A DNA stretch of 64,000 nt from Limisphaera sp049537155 (GTDB lineage: Bacteria; Verrucomicrobiota; Verrucomicrobiia; Limisphaerales; Limisphaeraceae): positions 62,001-126,000 of the forward strand of contig NZ_JBMVQZ010000004.1 in the NCBI RefSeq assembly GCF_049537155.1. Reading direction: 5' to 3'. Shown one piece after another: positions 16,016-23,726 of this stretch. How positions within the stretch are numbered: position 1 is the stretch's first letter; every line of letters begins with the position of its first letter. The notes below the pieces were generated by a model. That model saw only the letters and a list, made by a program, of their open reading frames with translations. It was not told the DNA's origin and did no database searches. The position numbers and the translations under genes are program-made.

Positions 16016-18283
16016 GTGGTTCGGGCCCGTCGGTTTGCAAGGATGGTCGCCTGCCTGTGTGCGGCGTTCCTTGCATTCGGGACCGGCCTGATGCGGGCCC
16101 AGCAGGCCACTTTCGGGGATGTCGCGGTGACCGCGGCCGTGTTGCACCATGGGCGGACGTGGCATGGGTACCTGGAGCTGCGCGTGTGGCTGGAGAACCG
16201 GTCCGAACGCCGCACCCGCGAGGTGCGCCTGAGCTTCCCCGCCACGTTTTGGGGCGGGAACCTTGGGCAAATCAGTCGAACGGTGGTGATACCGCCGGGG
16301 GGCCGAATGGAGGTTTCACTCTGGCAACCACCGTTGGACAAGAGCGGCGACAACCGTTTGCTGGTGGAGGTGGACGGTCACCGAGGGGAGACTTTGGACC
16401 TCCCTGACCTGGCGTCCCACTCACCTGTTTGGACGATGTGGGACTCCCCCTCGGCGGAGGTTCCGACCTTTTTGATTGGCCAGGGAGTGGACGTGGGGGT
16501 GGCCGAAGCGATGTTTTCCAAGAAGTACGTGGCGGGCGGCGCGATGATGGCCACGGGGGAGCCCGATGCCCGGGGCGTGCGACCTCCCAAGGCTTGGATG
16601 CCGGACGAGAAGGCTCCGGGTCCGCACTGGTTGGAGCTTCATTTTCACCCGGTTCGGGCGGAACGCCTGCGTGTGTACGATGCCTGGGCAATCTCGGGCT
16701 CGCGCGGCGAACCCAGAGTGGCGGTGGTGGGGACCTCGGGCCGGACCCTCGCCGATGTGACGGTTCCACCCTCCACGGGGCGACGCTCCCCGACGGGACC
16801 TTCCGTGGCGCGCGAAGTGGCGTTGGGCCAGCTGGACGAACCGATCAAGACCGTGCGGTTGGAATTCATCTCCACGCCCGCCCACGAGATCGCTGTGGAC
16901 ACGGTGGAACTGGTGGGACCGGACGGGAGAGCCTGGCCTGTTCATGCGCGGGCCAGCAGTGAGCCCTCCATGATGGGTACCCGGCCTTCTGTGTCCGTGC
17001 AGCGGAGCGGCCTGCGGGCCGGGTTCGGGGTGGGCGCGTGGAGCAGGCACTGGTTGAGTTATACGCCGTACGACGCGGTTGTGTTGGGACCGGGCGATGT
17101 GCGGGCGATGCCGACCGCGGTGGCGGATGCCCTCTGGCGATACGCGGAATGCGGGGGGCAACTGATTGCGTTTGGCGAACTCACCGTGCCCGACCCGTGG
17201 GCACGGTGGTGCCGGACCAACAAACTCGGTGCCCGGGTGTACTCGGTAGGGTGGGGCCGCTGCGTTGTGCTGCCGGAGAGCGTGCTGAAGCAGGGGGATC
17301 CCGATCTGGAGGTCTGGCTGCACGAGCTTGCAGATGGAAGTGTTCGTTTCTGGCGGTCGCTGCCGCGGGGCGGGGTTGCGCATGCCTCTCTGCCCCTGCT
17401 GAATGAGGGCGGCCTGTCCTTGCGATGGTTTCTCCTGTTGGGGATCGGCTGTTTTCTCGTGGTGGGTCCTTTGCAGTGGTGGGTGCTGTGGCGGTTCCGG
17501 CGCCGTTACTGGATGTTGTGGACCCTGCCGGTCTCCTCGCTCCTGGCCACGGTGGGGGTCTTGCTGTTTCCGATTCTCCGCGAGGGCTTCGCCACGCGAG
17601 TGCGGATGGACAGTGTGACGGTGTTGGATCAGGTGGGGCACAGGGCGGCCACGTTGGCCGGCCTGGGCTATTACTCGGTGCTGGCACCCGGGCAGGGGCT
17701 GCTGTTTGATGAGCAAACCGAGTTGACCCCGCTGGTGGTGGTGGACCCGAGAGTCGCGCGGTCCGGAGTGCGCCTGCTGGATTGGACGCGCGGCCAACAT
17801 TTGGTGGAGGGGTGGGTGCAGCCGCGGGTGCCGGCGATGTTCATGGTGCGCAAATCCGAGAACCGGCGCGAACGTCTCCAATGGGAACAAACCGACGAGG
17901 GGCTCACCGTGGTCAACGGTTTGGGGGCCCGGGTGACGCGCCTGTGGCTGGCGGACCACGGGGGTTGTGTGTGGGAGGGAACCGACATCGCTCCGGGCGC
18001 ACGTGTCACGTTGGAGCCGACGGGCCGGCTGGCGGTTCGTGATGAGACGCCGCCGTCTCTGGAAGATTTTTGGAAACGGGCTGCCTATGGCCGGTTTGCC
18101 TCGTGGGCGATCCAACGGGGGGAAGGGCTGCTGCGGGCGGGCACCTATCTGGCCGAGCTGGAGGGGAATCCGTTTCTGGAGACCGGGTTGGCCCCGGGGA
18201 CACGCGTCCGGCCCATGCCGGGCAGCTGTGTGGTTTACGGGATACTGGAAGAGCGGGGTGGGACCCGGACGGCGGGGCCGTGA
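16016..18283 (+). CDS. Large membrane-anchored exported protein in the MoxR cluster
   Basis: A 755-residue protein with a signal peptide (ARRFARMVACLCAAFLAFGTGLMRAQ). It has a beta-rich N-terminal part and a stretch (~200-310) patterned like a discoidin/F5-8 type domain (LELHFHPVRAERLRVYDAW ... KTVRLEFIS). A Rossmann-like segment resembling a glutamine-amidotransferase fold follows (YDAVVLGPGDVRAM ... GGQLIAFGE, ~350-410), then two membrane helices (~470-530) and a final beta domain. The domain calls are by eye. Start: GTG at 16016, 11 bases after AGGAGGG that overlaps the moxR stop; an ATG at 16043 is possible. Its position between moxR and the ABC genes implies a shared role, unknown. Confidence 0.6.
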   Translation: MVRARRFARMVACLCAAFLAFGTGLMRAQQATFGDVAVTAAVLHHGRTWHGYLELRVWLENRSERRTREVRLSFPATFWGGNLGQISRTVVIPPGGRMEVSLWQPPLDKSGDNRLLVEVDGHRGETLDLPDLASHSPVWTMWDSPSAEVPTFLIGQGVDVGVAEAMFSKKYVAGGAMMATGEPDARGVRPPKAWMPDEKAPGPHWLELHFHPVRAERLRVYDAWAISGSRGEPRVAVVGTSGRTLADVTVPPSTGRRSPTGPSVAREVALGQLDEPIKTVRLEFISTPAHEIAVDTVELVGPDGRAWPVHARASSEPSMMGTRPSVSVQRSGLRAGFGVGAWSRHWLSYTPYDAVVLGPGDVRAMPTAVADALWRYAECGGQLIAFGELTVPDPWARWCRTNKLGARVYSVGWGRCVVLPESVLKQGDPDLEVWLHELADGSVRFWRSLPRGGVAHASLPLLNEGGLSLRWFLLLGIGCFLVVGPLQWWVLWRFRRRYWMLWTLPVSSLLATVGVLLFPILREGFATRVRMDSVTVLDQVGHRAATLAGLGYYSVLAPGQGLLFDEQTELTPLVVVDPRVARSGVRLLDWTRGQHLVEGWVQPRVPAMFMVRKSENRRERLQWEQTDEGLTVVNGLGARVTRLWLADHGGCVWEGTDIAPGARVTLEPTGRLAVRDETPPSLEDFWKRAAYGRFASWAIQRGEGLLRAGTYLAELEGNPFLETGLAPGTRVRPMPGSCVVYGILEERGGTRTAGP

Positions 18284-18327
18284 CACCCGGCGCCGGCCGT
18301 GGAGGGGTCCGGACGGAAAGCAACGCA

Positions 18328-19272
18328 ATGCGGGTCGAGGTCAGGAATCTGCGGAAGGTGTTCGGGCGCACGGTGGCCGTGGCCGGGGTCTCGTTCTCTT
18401 TTGAATCGGGCCAGGTCGTGGGGTTCGTGGGCCCGAACGGCGCCGGCAAGACCACCACGATGCGAATCATGGCCACGGTGGAGGAACAGACCTCCGGGGA
18501 CGTGCTCATTGACGGGGTGTCGGTGTGTGACTACCCGGAAGTGGGGCGGCGGTGTGTGGGGTTTGTCCCCGACAGTTTGCCGGGACACGGGGACATCAGC
18601 GTGCACGAGTATCTGGATTTCTTCGCGCGCGCGCACCGGCTGGACCGTTCCGTGCGTGCGGAGGTGTTGAATGCGGTGGAAGAGTTCACCGGACTGACCG
18701 CCCTGCGTGAAAAAACGCTCAAGGCGTTGTCCAAGGGGATGAAACAGCGCGTGAGCCTCGCCCGGGCGCTGATCCACGATCCCGGCGTGTTGATCCTGGA
18801 CGAACCCGCGGCGGGGCTGGATCCGCGCGCGCGGGTGGAGCTGCGGGAACTGCTCCTGAGTCTGGCGGGCAAGGGCAAGGCGATCTTCATCAGCTCGCAC
18901 ATCCTGGCGGAGCTGACCGAGATCTGCAGCTCCGTGGTCATCCTCGAACGCGGTCGCGTGGTGACCCAGGGTCCGATCGAGCAGGTGTTGCGAGCCACCA
19001 CGCAGCACCGAAGGTTCGCGGTCAGGCTGTTGCAAAGGCCGCCGCATGATGAGTACGAGCGGCTGGTTCGTGCGTTGCTGCAGATGCCGAGGGTCGAACG
19101 CGTCCAGGTCCAGCCCCAGGAAGTGCATTTCGAGGTGGCCGGCGACGGCAGTGTGGCCTGCGACATCCTGGAGCAGCTCATGGCCGATGGGTTCCGCGTG
19201 TTGGAATTCCGTCAAACCCGGGCGGATTTGGAGGACGTGTTCCTGCGTGTGACGAGAGGTGAGGTCTCATGA
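18328..19272 (+). CDS. ABC transporter ATP-binding protein (MoxR cluster)
   Basis: A 314-residue ABC-2 type ATPase. Walker A GPNGAGKTT is near residue 37, the Q-loop region DSLPGHGDISV follows, the signature is LSKGMKQRVSLARAL, Walker B is LILDEPAAGLDP and the switch His is in SSHILAE. A C-terminal ~90-residue domain after the nucleotide-binding core is typical of the CcmA/NatA-like exporters. ATG at 18328, 44 bp after the preceding stop. The stop overlaps the permease start by 4 bp (ATGA), so the two form one transporter. Confidence 0.92.
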   Translation: MRVEVRNLRKVFGRTVAVAGVSFSFESGQVVGFVGPNGAGKTTTMRIMATVEEQTSGDVLIDGVSVCDYPEVGRRCVGFVPDSLPGHGDISVHEYLDFFARAHRLDRSVRAEVLNAVEEFTGLTALREKTLKALSKGMKQRVSLARALIHDPGVLILDEPAAGLDPRARVELRELLLSLAGKGKAIFISSHILAELTEICSSVVILERGRVVTQGPIEQVLRATTQHRRFAVRLLQRPPHDEYERLVRALLQMPRVERVQVQPQEVHFEVAGDGSVACDILEQLMADGFRVLEFRQTRADLEDVFLRVTRGEVS

Positions 19273-20852
19273 ACGCCGAGGCGGGCGCTCTGGCTTGGAT
19301 GAATCCGGTCCGTTGGTGGCAGGCGTGTCGGGAAAAAGGCCGGCGCTGGGACTGGAATCCCGTTTTTGTGAAGGAGATGCGGCAGGCCCTGCGCAGCCGA
19401 TCGCTGACGGTCATCCTGCTTTTGCTGTGGCTGGGCATGGTCGGGTTCGGCGGCGCGGCCCTGGGGATGAGTTCGATCGGCGAGGAGGCACACGGTGGGG
19501 CCGTGGCAACCAGCATGTTCGTCTGGATGGCGTGTGTCACCCTGTCTGCCGTGCTGATGCACCTGCTGACGCGCACCAGCCAGGAATCGGACGAGTCCGG
19601 GAACGAGCTGTTGTTTGCGACCCGGTTGACCCCGGGCCAGATCGTGCGCGGCAAGCTGTATGCGGTTGCGTATCTGGCTTTCCTGTTCGTGTGTGCGGCA
19701 TTGCCGCTGCTCGCCCTGACGACCCTGTTGGGAGGCGTGGACCTGCGCACGGTCCTGGGCATGGCCGGGGCGGCGTGGTGGAGTGCGACGTGGTTCGGGT
19801 GCCTGGCTCTCGTGGTGGGTTGCACCCCGTTGCCCCGGTTCGCGAAGTACACGCTGTTCATGGCCGGTATGTTTCTCGTGCAGGCGGGCATGGGGATCGC
19901 GACTGTGGCCTCGGTGTTGTCCGGCGGGGGAATGGCAGTGATCGCCCTGGCCGGGTCGGGAACCATGCCCTTCACGTTGGAGCAGGTCCTGGGCCTGGCT
20001 TGGAGCCTGACCTGGTGCGTCCTTGCCTACGCCGCCTCGGTGGCTTTGTTGTCGCCCACCTCCGCCAACCGCGCCCTGCCGCTCAGGCTGTGGACGACAG
20101 GCTGTTGGGTGGTCTTGGGAGGGTTGAGTGTGGCCTGCGCGTGGACGACCGGGGATGTGGCGCAGGTGCTCAAATGGGCCTTCGTGAGCTGCGGGCTGAT
20201 GCTTCCAGGATCGTTGATTTTGGTGGCTCAGCGTGCGCCACCCAGTCGCCGCGTGTGCCGTGCCATTCCCCGCCGGTGGCCGGCACGGGCACTGGCGTTC
20301 TTGCTTTACAACGGTCGAGCCGGCGGGCTGACCTGGGCGACCCTGTTGCTGGCGGTCACGCTGGCCACGACATGGTGGGCCGTTTGGAAATGGGAAGGGC
20401 CCGTTTCGCTGGGTTCCGACACGGCCGGCGACGGCGCCACGAGCGCGCTGCGCCTGACGGTGGTGGCGCTGTACCTGTCGGCCTACACGGGGACAGGCCT
20501 GGCGTTGCGACGCCGGTTTGCGCCCCTCGGCAGTGGGAGATTGAACGTGCTGACGGTCACGTTGGTCGCGGGACTGGCCAGCGCGGCCCCCTACATCTGG
20601 CTGACGTTGACCGGGGAGTTGAAGCTCGAGCGGGCCATGTCTTTCCAGGCCGGGAGTGTCTTCAATGCCCTGGTGGTTTCCAAGTGGCAGGAGGTGCGGG
20701 CACATTTGTGGGTGGCCGGTGCCTGGTGGGCAGTCTCAATGCTGCTGAACCTGGGCTGCTGGATCCGGCAGATCCGGTCGTTCCGGCCCGATGGACCGGA
20801 GGAGTCGGCCCATCCGGAAGCGGTCCCACCGGTGTTGTCGCCTGCCACTTGA
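19269..20852 (+). CDS. ABC-2 type transporter permease (MoxR cluster)
   Basis: A 527-residue polytopic membrane protein with about ten hydrophobic segments. The N-terminal NPVFVKEMRQALRSRSL followed by a membrane helix and the cytoplasmic ESGNELLFATRLTPGQIVRGKL is the standard start of ABC-2 permeases (elbow helix and coupling region). It is coupled by a 4-bp overlap to the ATPase gene. The pair lies inside the MoxR/DUF58/VWA cluster, which is an unusual position. Substrate unknown. Confidence 0.88.
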   Translation: MNAEAGALAWMNPVRWWQACREKGRRWDWNPVFVKEMRQALRSRSLTVILLLLWLGMVGFGGAALGMSSIGEEAHGGAVATSMFVWMACVTLSAVLMHLLTRTSQESDESGNELLFATRLTPGQIVRGKLYAVAYLAFLFVCAALPLLALTTLLGGVDLRTVLGMAGAAWWSATWFGCLALVVGCTPLPRFAKYTLFMAGMFLVQAGMGIATVASVLSGGGMAVIALAGSGTMPFTLEQVLGLAWSLTWCVLAYAASVALLSPTSANRALPLRLWTTGCWVVLGGLSVACAWTTGDVAQVLKWAFVSCGLMLPGSLILVAQRAPPSRRVCRAIPRRWPARALAFLLYNGRAGGLTWATLLLAVTLATTWWAVWKWEGPVSLGSDTAGDGATSALRLTVVALYLSAYTGTGLALRRRFAPLGSGRLNVLTVTLVAGLASAAPYIWLTLTGELKLERAMSFQAGSVFNALVVSKWQEVRAHLWVAGAWWAVSMLLNLGCWIRQIRSFRPDGPEESAHPEAVPPVLSPAT

Positions 20853-20976
20853 GCGGGCATGGAAGCTGACGGCGGAACGGCGCCGACCACGCAAGCCTCC
20901 AGCACGGTGCACGCCGATGGACGCCGGGCTGCGAGGAATGGGTGGGCGCGCCGATTGATGGAATGCCCGGCAAACC

Positions 20977-21849
20977 ATGACGCTGAAAAGTGCGATCCGC
21001 GATGCCTTGTGCGCGGGCGAACGGCAGGGCGCGGCCTACCGCTTGGAATGGCCGCCCCACGGGCCGTCCGGAGCCATGGGGGCGCGACTCGGCCGGCGCA
21101 CCGGGACTTCGATTGATTTCCAGGACTACCGGGAATACCAACCCGGCGACGACCTTCGCTTCGTGGATTGGGCCGTCTATGCACGCACGGATCGCATGGC
21201 CGTGAAACTGTTTCGGGAGGAGGTGACGCCGCACCTGGATCTGATCGTGGACGGCTCGCGCTCGATGGATCTGGAAGGGACGGTGAAAGGGCCGGCGACG
21301 GCCTTTCTGGCCGGTTTGTTGGCCGCGGCGGCGGCGCGGAGCCGGTGCACGCGTGCGGTTTGGATCTCGGGCGAGGGATACCAGCGGTTGCGCAACGATG
21401 CGCTCCCGCCCTCGGCCTGGGACGGCCCCGTTTTCGACAGCACGCACACCCCGGAGCAGGCCTGCGACTGGTTGCCGCCACAACTGCGGCGCATGAGCAT
21501 GCGGGTGTTCTTGAGTGATCTCCTGTGGCCGGGTGATCCGGCACGGCTGGTCCGGCGCTGGATGGTGGGCGGCGCCGGTCTGGTGGTGATCCAGGTTCTG
21601 ACGCGTGAGGAGTTGGATCCGCCTCCCTGCGGCGGCGTACGGTTGACGGACAGTGAAACGGGCGAGACGTTGGACATGCATGTGGACGAGTCGGTGGTGC
21701 GGCTCTATCGGACGGCCCTGGCACGGTGGCAACAGACCTGGGCCGATGCGTGCCGTTCCTGCGCGGCCCTCATGACGACGGTCGTGGCCGAGGAGGTCGT
21801 GGAAGGGCGGCATGGACTGGATCGAGCCGGCCTGTTGGTGCCCGGCTGA
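20977..21849 (+). CDS. DUF58 domain protein
   Basis: A 290-residue protein. The DUF58 signature YQPGDDLRFVDWAVYART is near residues 55-72, followed by VKLFREEVTPHLDLIVDGSRSM, which carries a MIDAS-like DGSRSM resembling a VWA fold. DUF58 proteins occur with MoxR ATPases and BatA-type proteins and are assumed to be partners in a membrane-associated complex. There is no membrane segment, so it is probably cytoplasmic. It starts 124 bp after the ABC permease stop, with no good ribosome binding site before the ATG at 20977. Confidence 0.92.
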   Translation: MTLKSAIRDALCAGERQGAAYRLEWPPHGPSGAMGARLGRRTGTSIDFQDYREYQPGDDLRFVDWAVYARTDRMAVKLFREEVTPHLDLIVDGSRSMDLEGTVKGPATAFLAGLLAAAAARSRCTRAVWISGEGYQRLRNDALPPSAWDGPVFDSTHTPEQACDWLPPQLRRMSMRVFLSDLLWPGDPARLVRRWMVGGAGLVVIQVLTREELDPPPCGGVRLTDSETGETLDMHVDESVVRLYRTALARWQQTWADACRSCAALMTTVVAEEVVEGRHGLDRAGLLVPG

Positions 21850-21974
21850 CCGCCGGGAGCCATAGGGCGGAGGGCCGGATGCGGTGCGGGAAAAGACTCA
21901 TGAAAGGCCGGTTGAGCCGGGCACGCCGCGCCCGTGACAGGGCCCCGATCGAACGGGTTTTTTGAACCATCATC

Positions 21975-23726
21975 ATGCTGCTGTTGCTTCATCCGCTGGC
22001 GTTGATCGGACTGGCCACGGTGCCGCTGCTGGTGCTGGTGTATGTTCTGCGAAACCGGTTCCGGCCGCGCACCGTCAGCAGCCTGATGCTCTGGCGCCTG
22101 CCGGTTCAGCCCCGCAGTGTCGGAGCACGACGGGAGAAACTGCGCCTGCCCTGGTTGTTCTGGCTGGAGCTGCTGGCGTTGGTGCTGCTGGTACTGGCGG
22201 CGGCCGGACCCGAGGCGGGCATCGGGCAAGGCGGCCGGCCCTGGGTGGTGGTGTTGGACGATTCCGTCTCCATGCGGGCGCGGTCGGACCACGGGACGGC
22301 CCGTGACCGGGCGGTTGCACTTTTGGAAGCACAGCTCCGGGAACAAAAACCTTCCCTGGTGCGGTTTATTCTGGCGGGCGTGACCCCCCGCATGCTGGAG
22401 GGGACCGGCGCCCGGCTGCGGGACATTCGCAGCCGGCTCGAGGGATGGTCGTGTGCCGCGCCGGCGGCCGACCTGGAGCGGGCGATTGGATGGGCGGCCG
22501 AGTGGGCACGCAACCGTGCGGACGTCGTGGTGCTTACGGATCATGCCCCGCCCGACGGGATGAAGCCGGGGGGGGGCGTTTTGTGGTACGCGGTTGGCCA
22601 GCGCCGTGTGAACGCCGGATTTGTGGGGGCGGCCCGCACAGCGGCCGGGGACCGGGACCGCTGCTTCGTGGAGATTCTGAACGGCGCAGCAGGCGCTCAC
22701 CGGACCGAACTGATCATCCGGCTCGGTCAGGAGGTTTGGGATCGGAAATCCCTTGCGCTGGCCCCGGGTGAGAGGCATCGACTGGTGTTCGAGGTACCGG
22801 CCGGGGCGCCGGTCCTGAGGGCTGAGCTGGGGCCTGACGCACTCGATGAGGACAACCTGCTCTGGCTGGCACCGCCGCCGCGTCGCAAGGTCAACGTTGC
22901 GGTCGTGCTCACGAACCAGGAATGGATCCCCCTGATCGAGCGCACGCTGAAGGCCACCGGCCTCTCTCAAACCACGACCAACACACCGGACCTGGTCATC
23001 TTCCAGGGCGAACCCCGCCCCTGGCCGGCACGCACGTGGACATTGCGGTGGGTGGAGCCCGGCCAACCGGCGTTATTCACCGGGCCCTTTCTCCTGGATC
23101 GGGCGCATCCGCTGGCACAGGGATTGTCGTTGGAGGGCACCCTGTGGGCCGGGCCGACATCAGCCGCGGACGCGGGCGGCGTGCCTGTCGTTCTGGCGGG
23201 CAACACACCGTTGCTCACAGAATCGGTTTCCCCGGAGGGCACGCGCCATCTCGAGCTGTTCTACGAGCCGGCACATTCGACGTTGCACGAAAGTCCCGAC
23301 TGGCCCGTGCTCTTCTGGAACCTGTTGAACTGGCGGGCCGAGTGGTTGCCCGGACTGCGCGAACCCACCGTGCGTGTGGGCGCAGAAGTCGTCGTGCGGC
23401 ACGAGGGCGCCGGAGTCCGCGTCCGCGGCCCGGCCGGATGGGAACGAACGATGGAAACTGCCGCGGACCCGGTCGTGTTCGAGCCCCCGCGGAGCGGGTT
23501 GTATGAGGTGACGTCCGGGGCGCGGACCGAGTGGCTGGCCGTGAATCTGATGGCCGATGGCGAAACGGATCTTTCTGCGTGCACCGAGGGGACGTGGGGC
23601 GCGTGGCGTTCGGAGGCGGCGGCGGAGGTACACTCGCCGTGGCCCACCTGGCTGGGGCTGGCCGCCTGTGCGGCCTTGTTGGCCCATCTCTATCTGGTGA
23701 CGGCGGAGCGGAGGAGTGTCGGATGA
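21975..23726 (+). CDS. BatA-like membrane protein with VWA domain
   Basis: A 583-residue protein. The N-terminal BatA-type start (residues 2-25, LLLLHPLALIGLATVPLLVLVYVL, then RFRPRTVSSLMLWRL) is followed by a second membrane helix (~57-77). A VWA-like domain has VVLDDSVSMRARS in place of the usual DxSxS MIDAS motif. A long beta-rich periplasmic region and a C-terminal membrane helix (~556-577) complete it. BatA-type proteins are inner-membrane partners of MoxR. It overlaps the next gene by 4 bp (ATGA). Confidence 0.8.
   Translation: MLLLLHPLALIGLATVPLLVLVYVLRNRFRPRTVSSLMLWRLPVQPRSVGARREKLRLPWLFWLELLALVLLVLAAAGPEAGIGQGGRPWVVVLDDSVSMRARSDHGTARDRAVALLEAQLREQKPSLVRFILAGVTPRMLEGTGARLRDIRSRLEGWSCAAPAADLERAIGWAAEWARNRADVVVLTDHAPPDGMKPGGGVLWYAVGQRRVNAGFVGAARTAAGDRDRCFVEILNGAAGAHRTELIIRLGQEVWDRKSLALAPGERHRLVFEVPAGAPVLRAELGPDALDEDNLLWLAPPPRRKVNVAVVLTNQEWIPLIERTLKATGLSQTTTNTPDLVIFQGEPRPWPARTWTLRWVEPGQPALFTGPFLLDRAHPLAQGLSLEGTLWAGPTSAADAGGVPVVLAGNTPLLTESVSPEGTRHLELFYEPAHSTLHESPDWPVLFWNLLNWRAEWLPGLREPTVRVGAEVVVRHEGAGVRVRGPAGWERTMETAADPVVFEPPRSGLYEVTSGARTEWLAVNLMADGETDLSACTEGTWGAWRSEAAAEVHSPWPTWLGLAACAALLAHLYLVTAERRSVG

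Noticed and set aside
14383..16353. 656-codon leftward open frame across moxR
   Set aside because: Opposite to moxR with its intact Walker motifs; no protein-like features.
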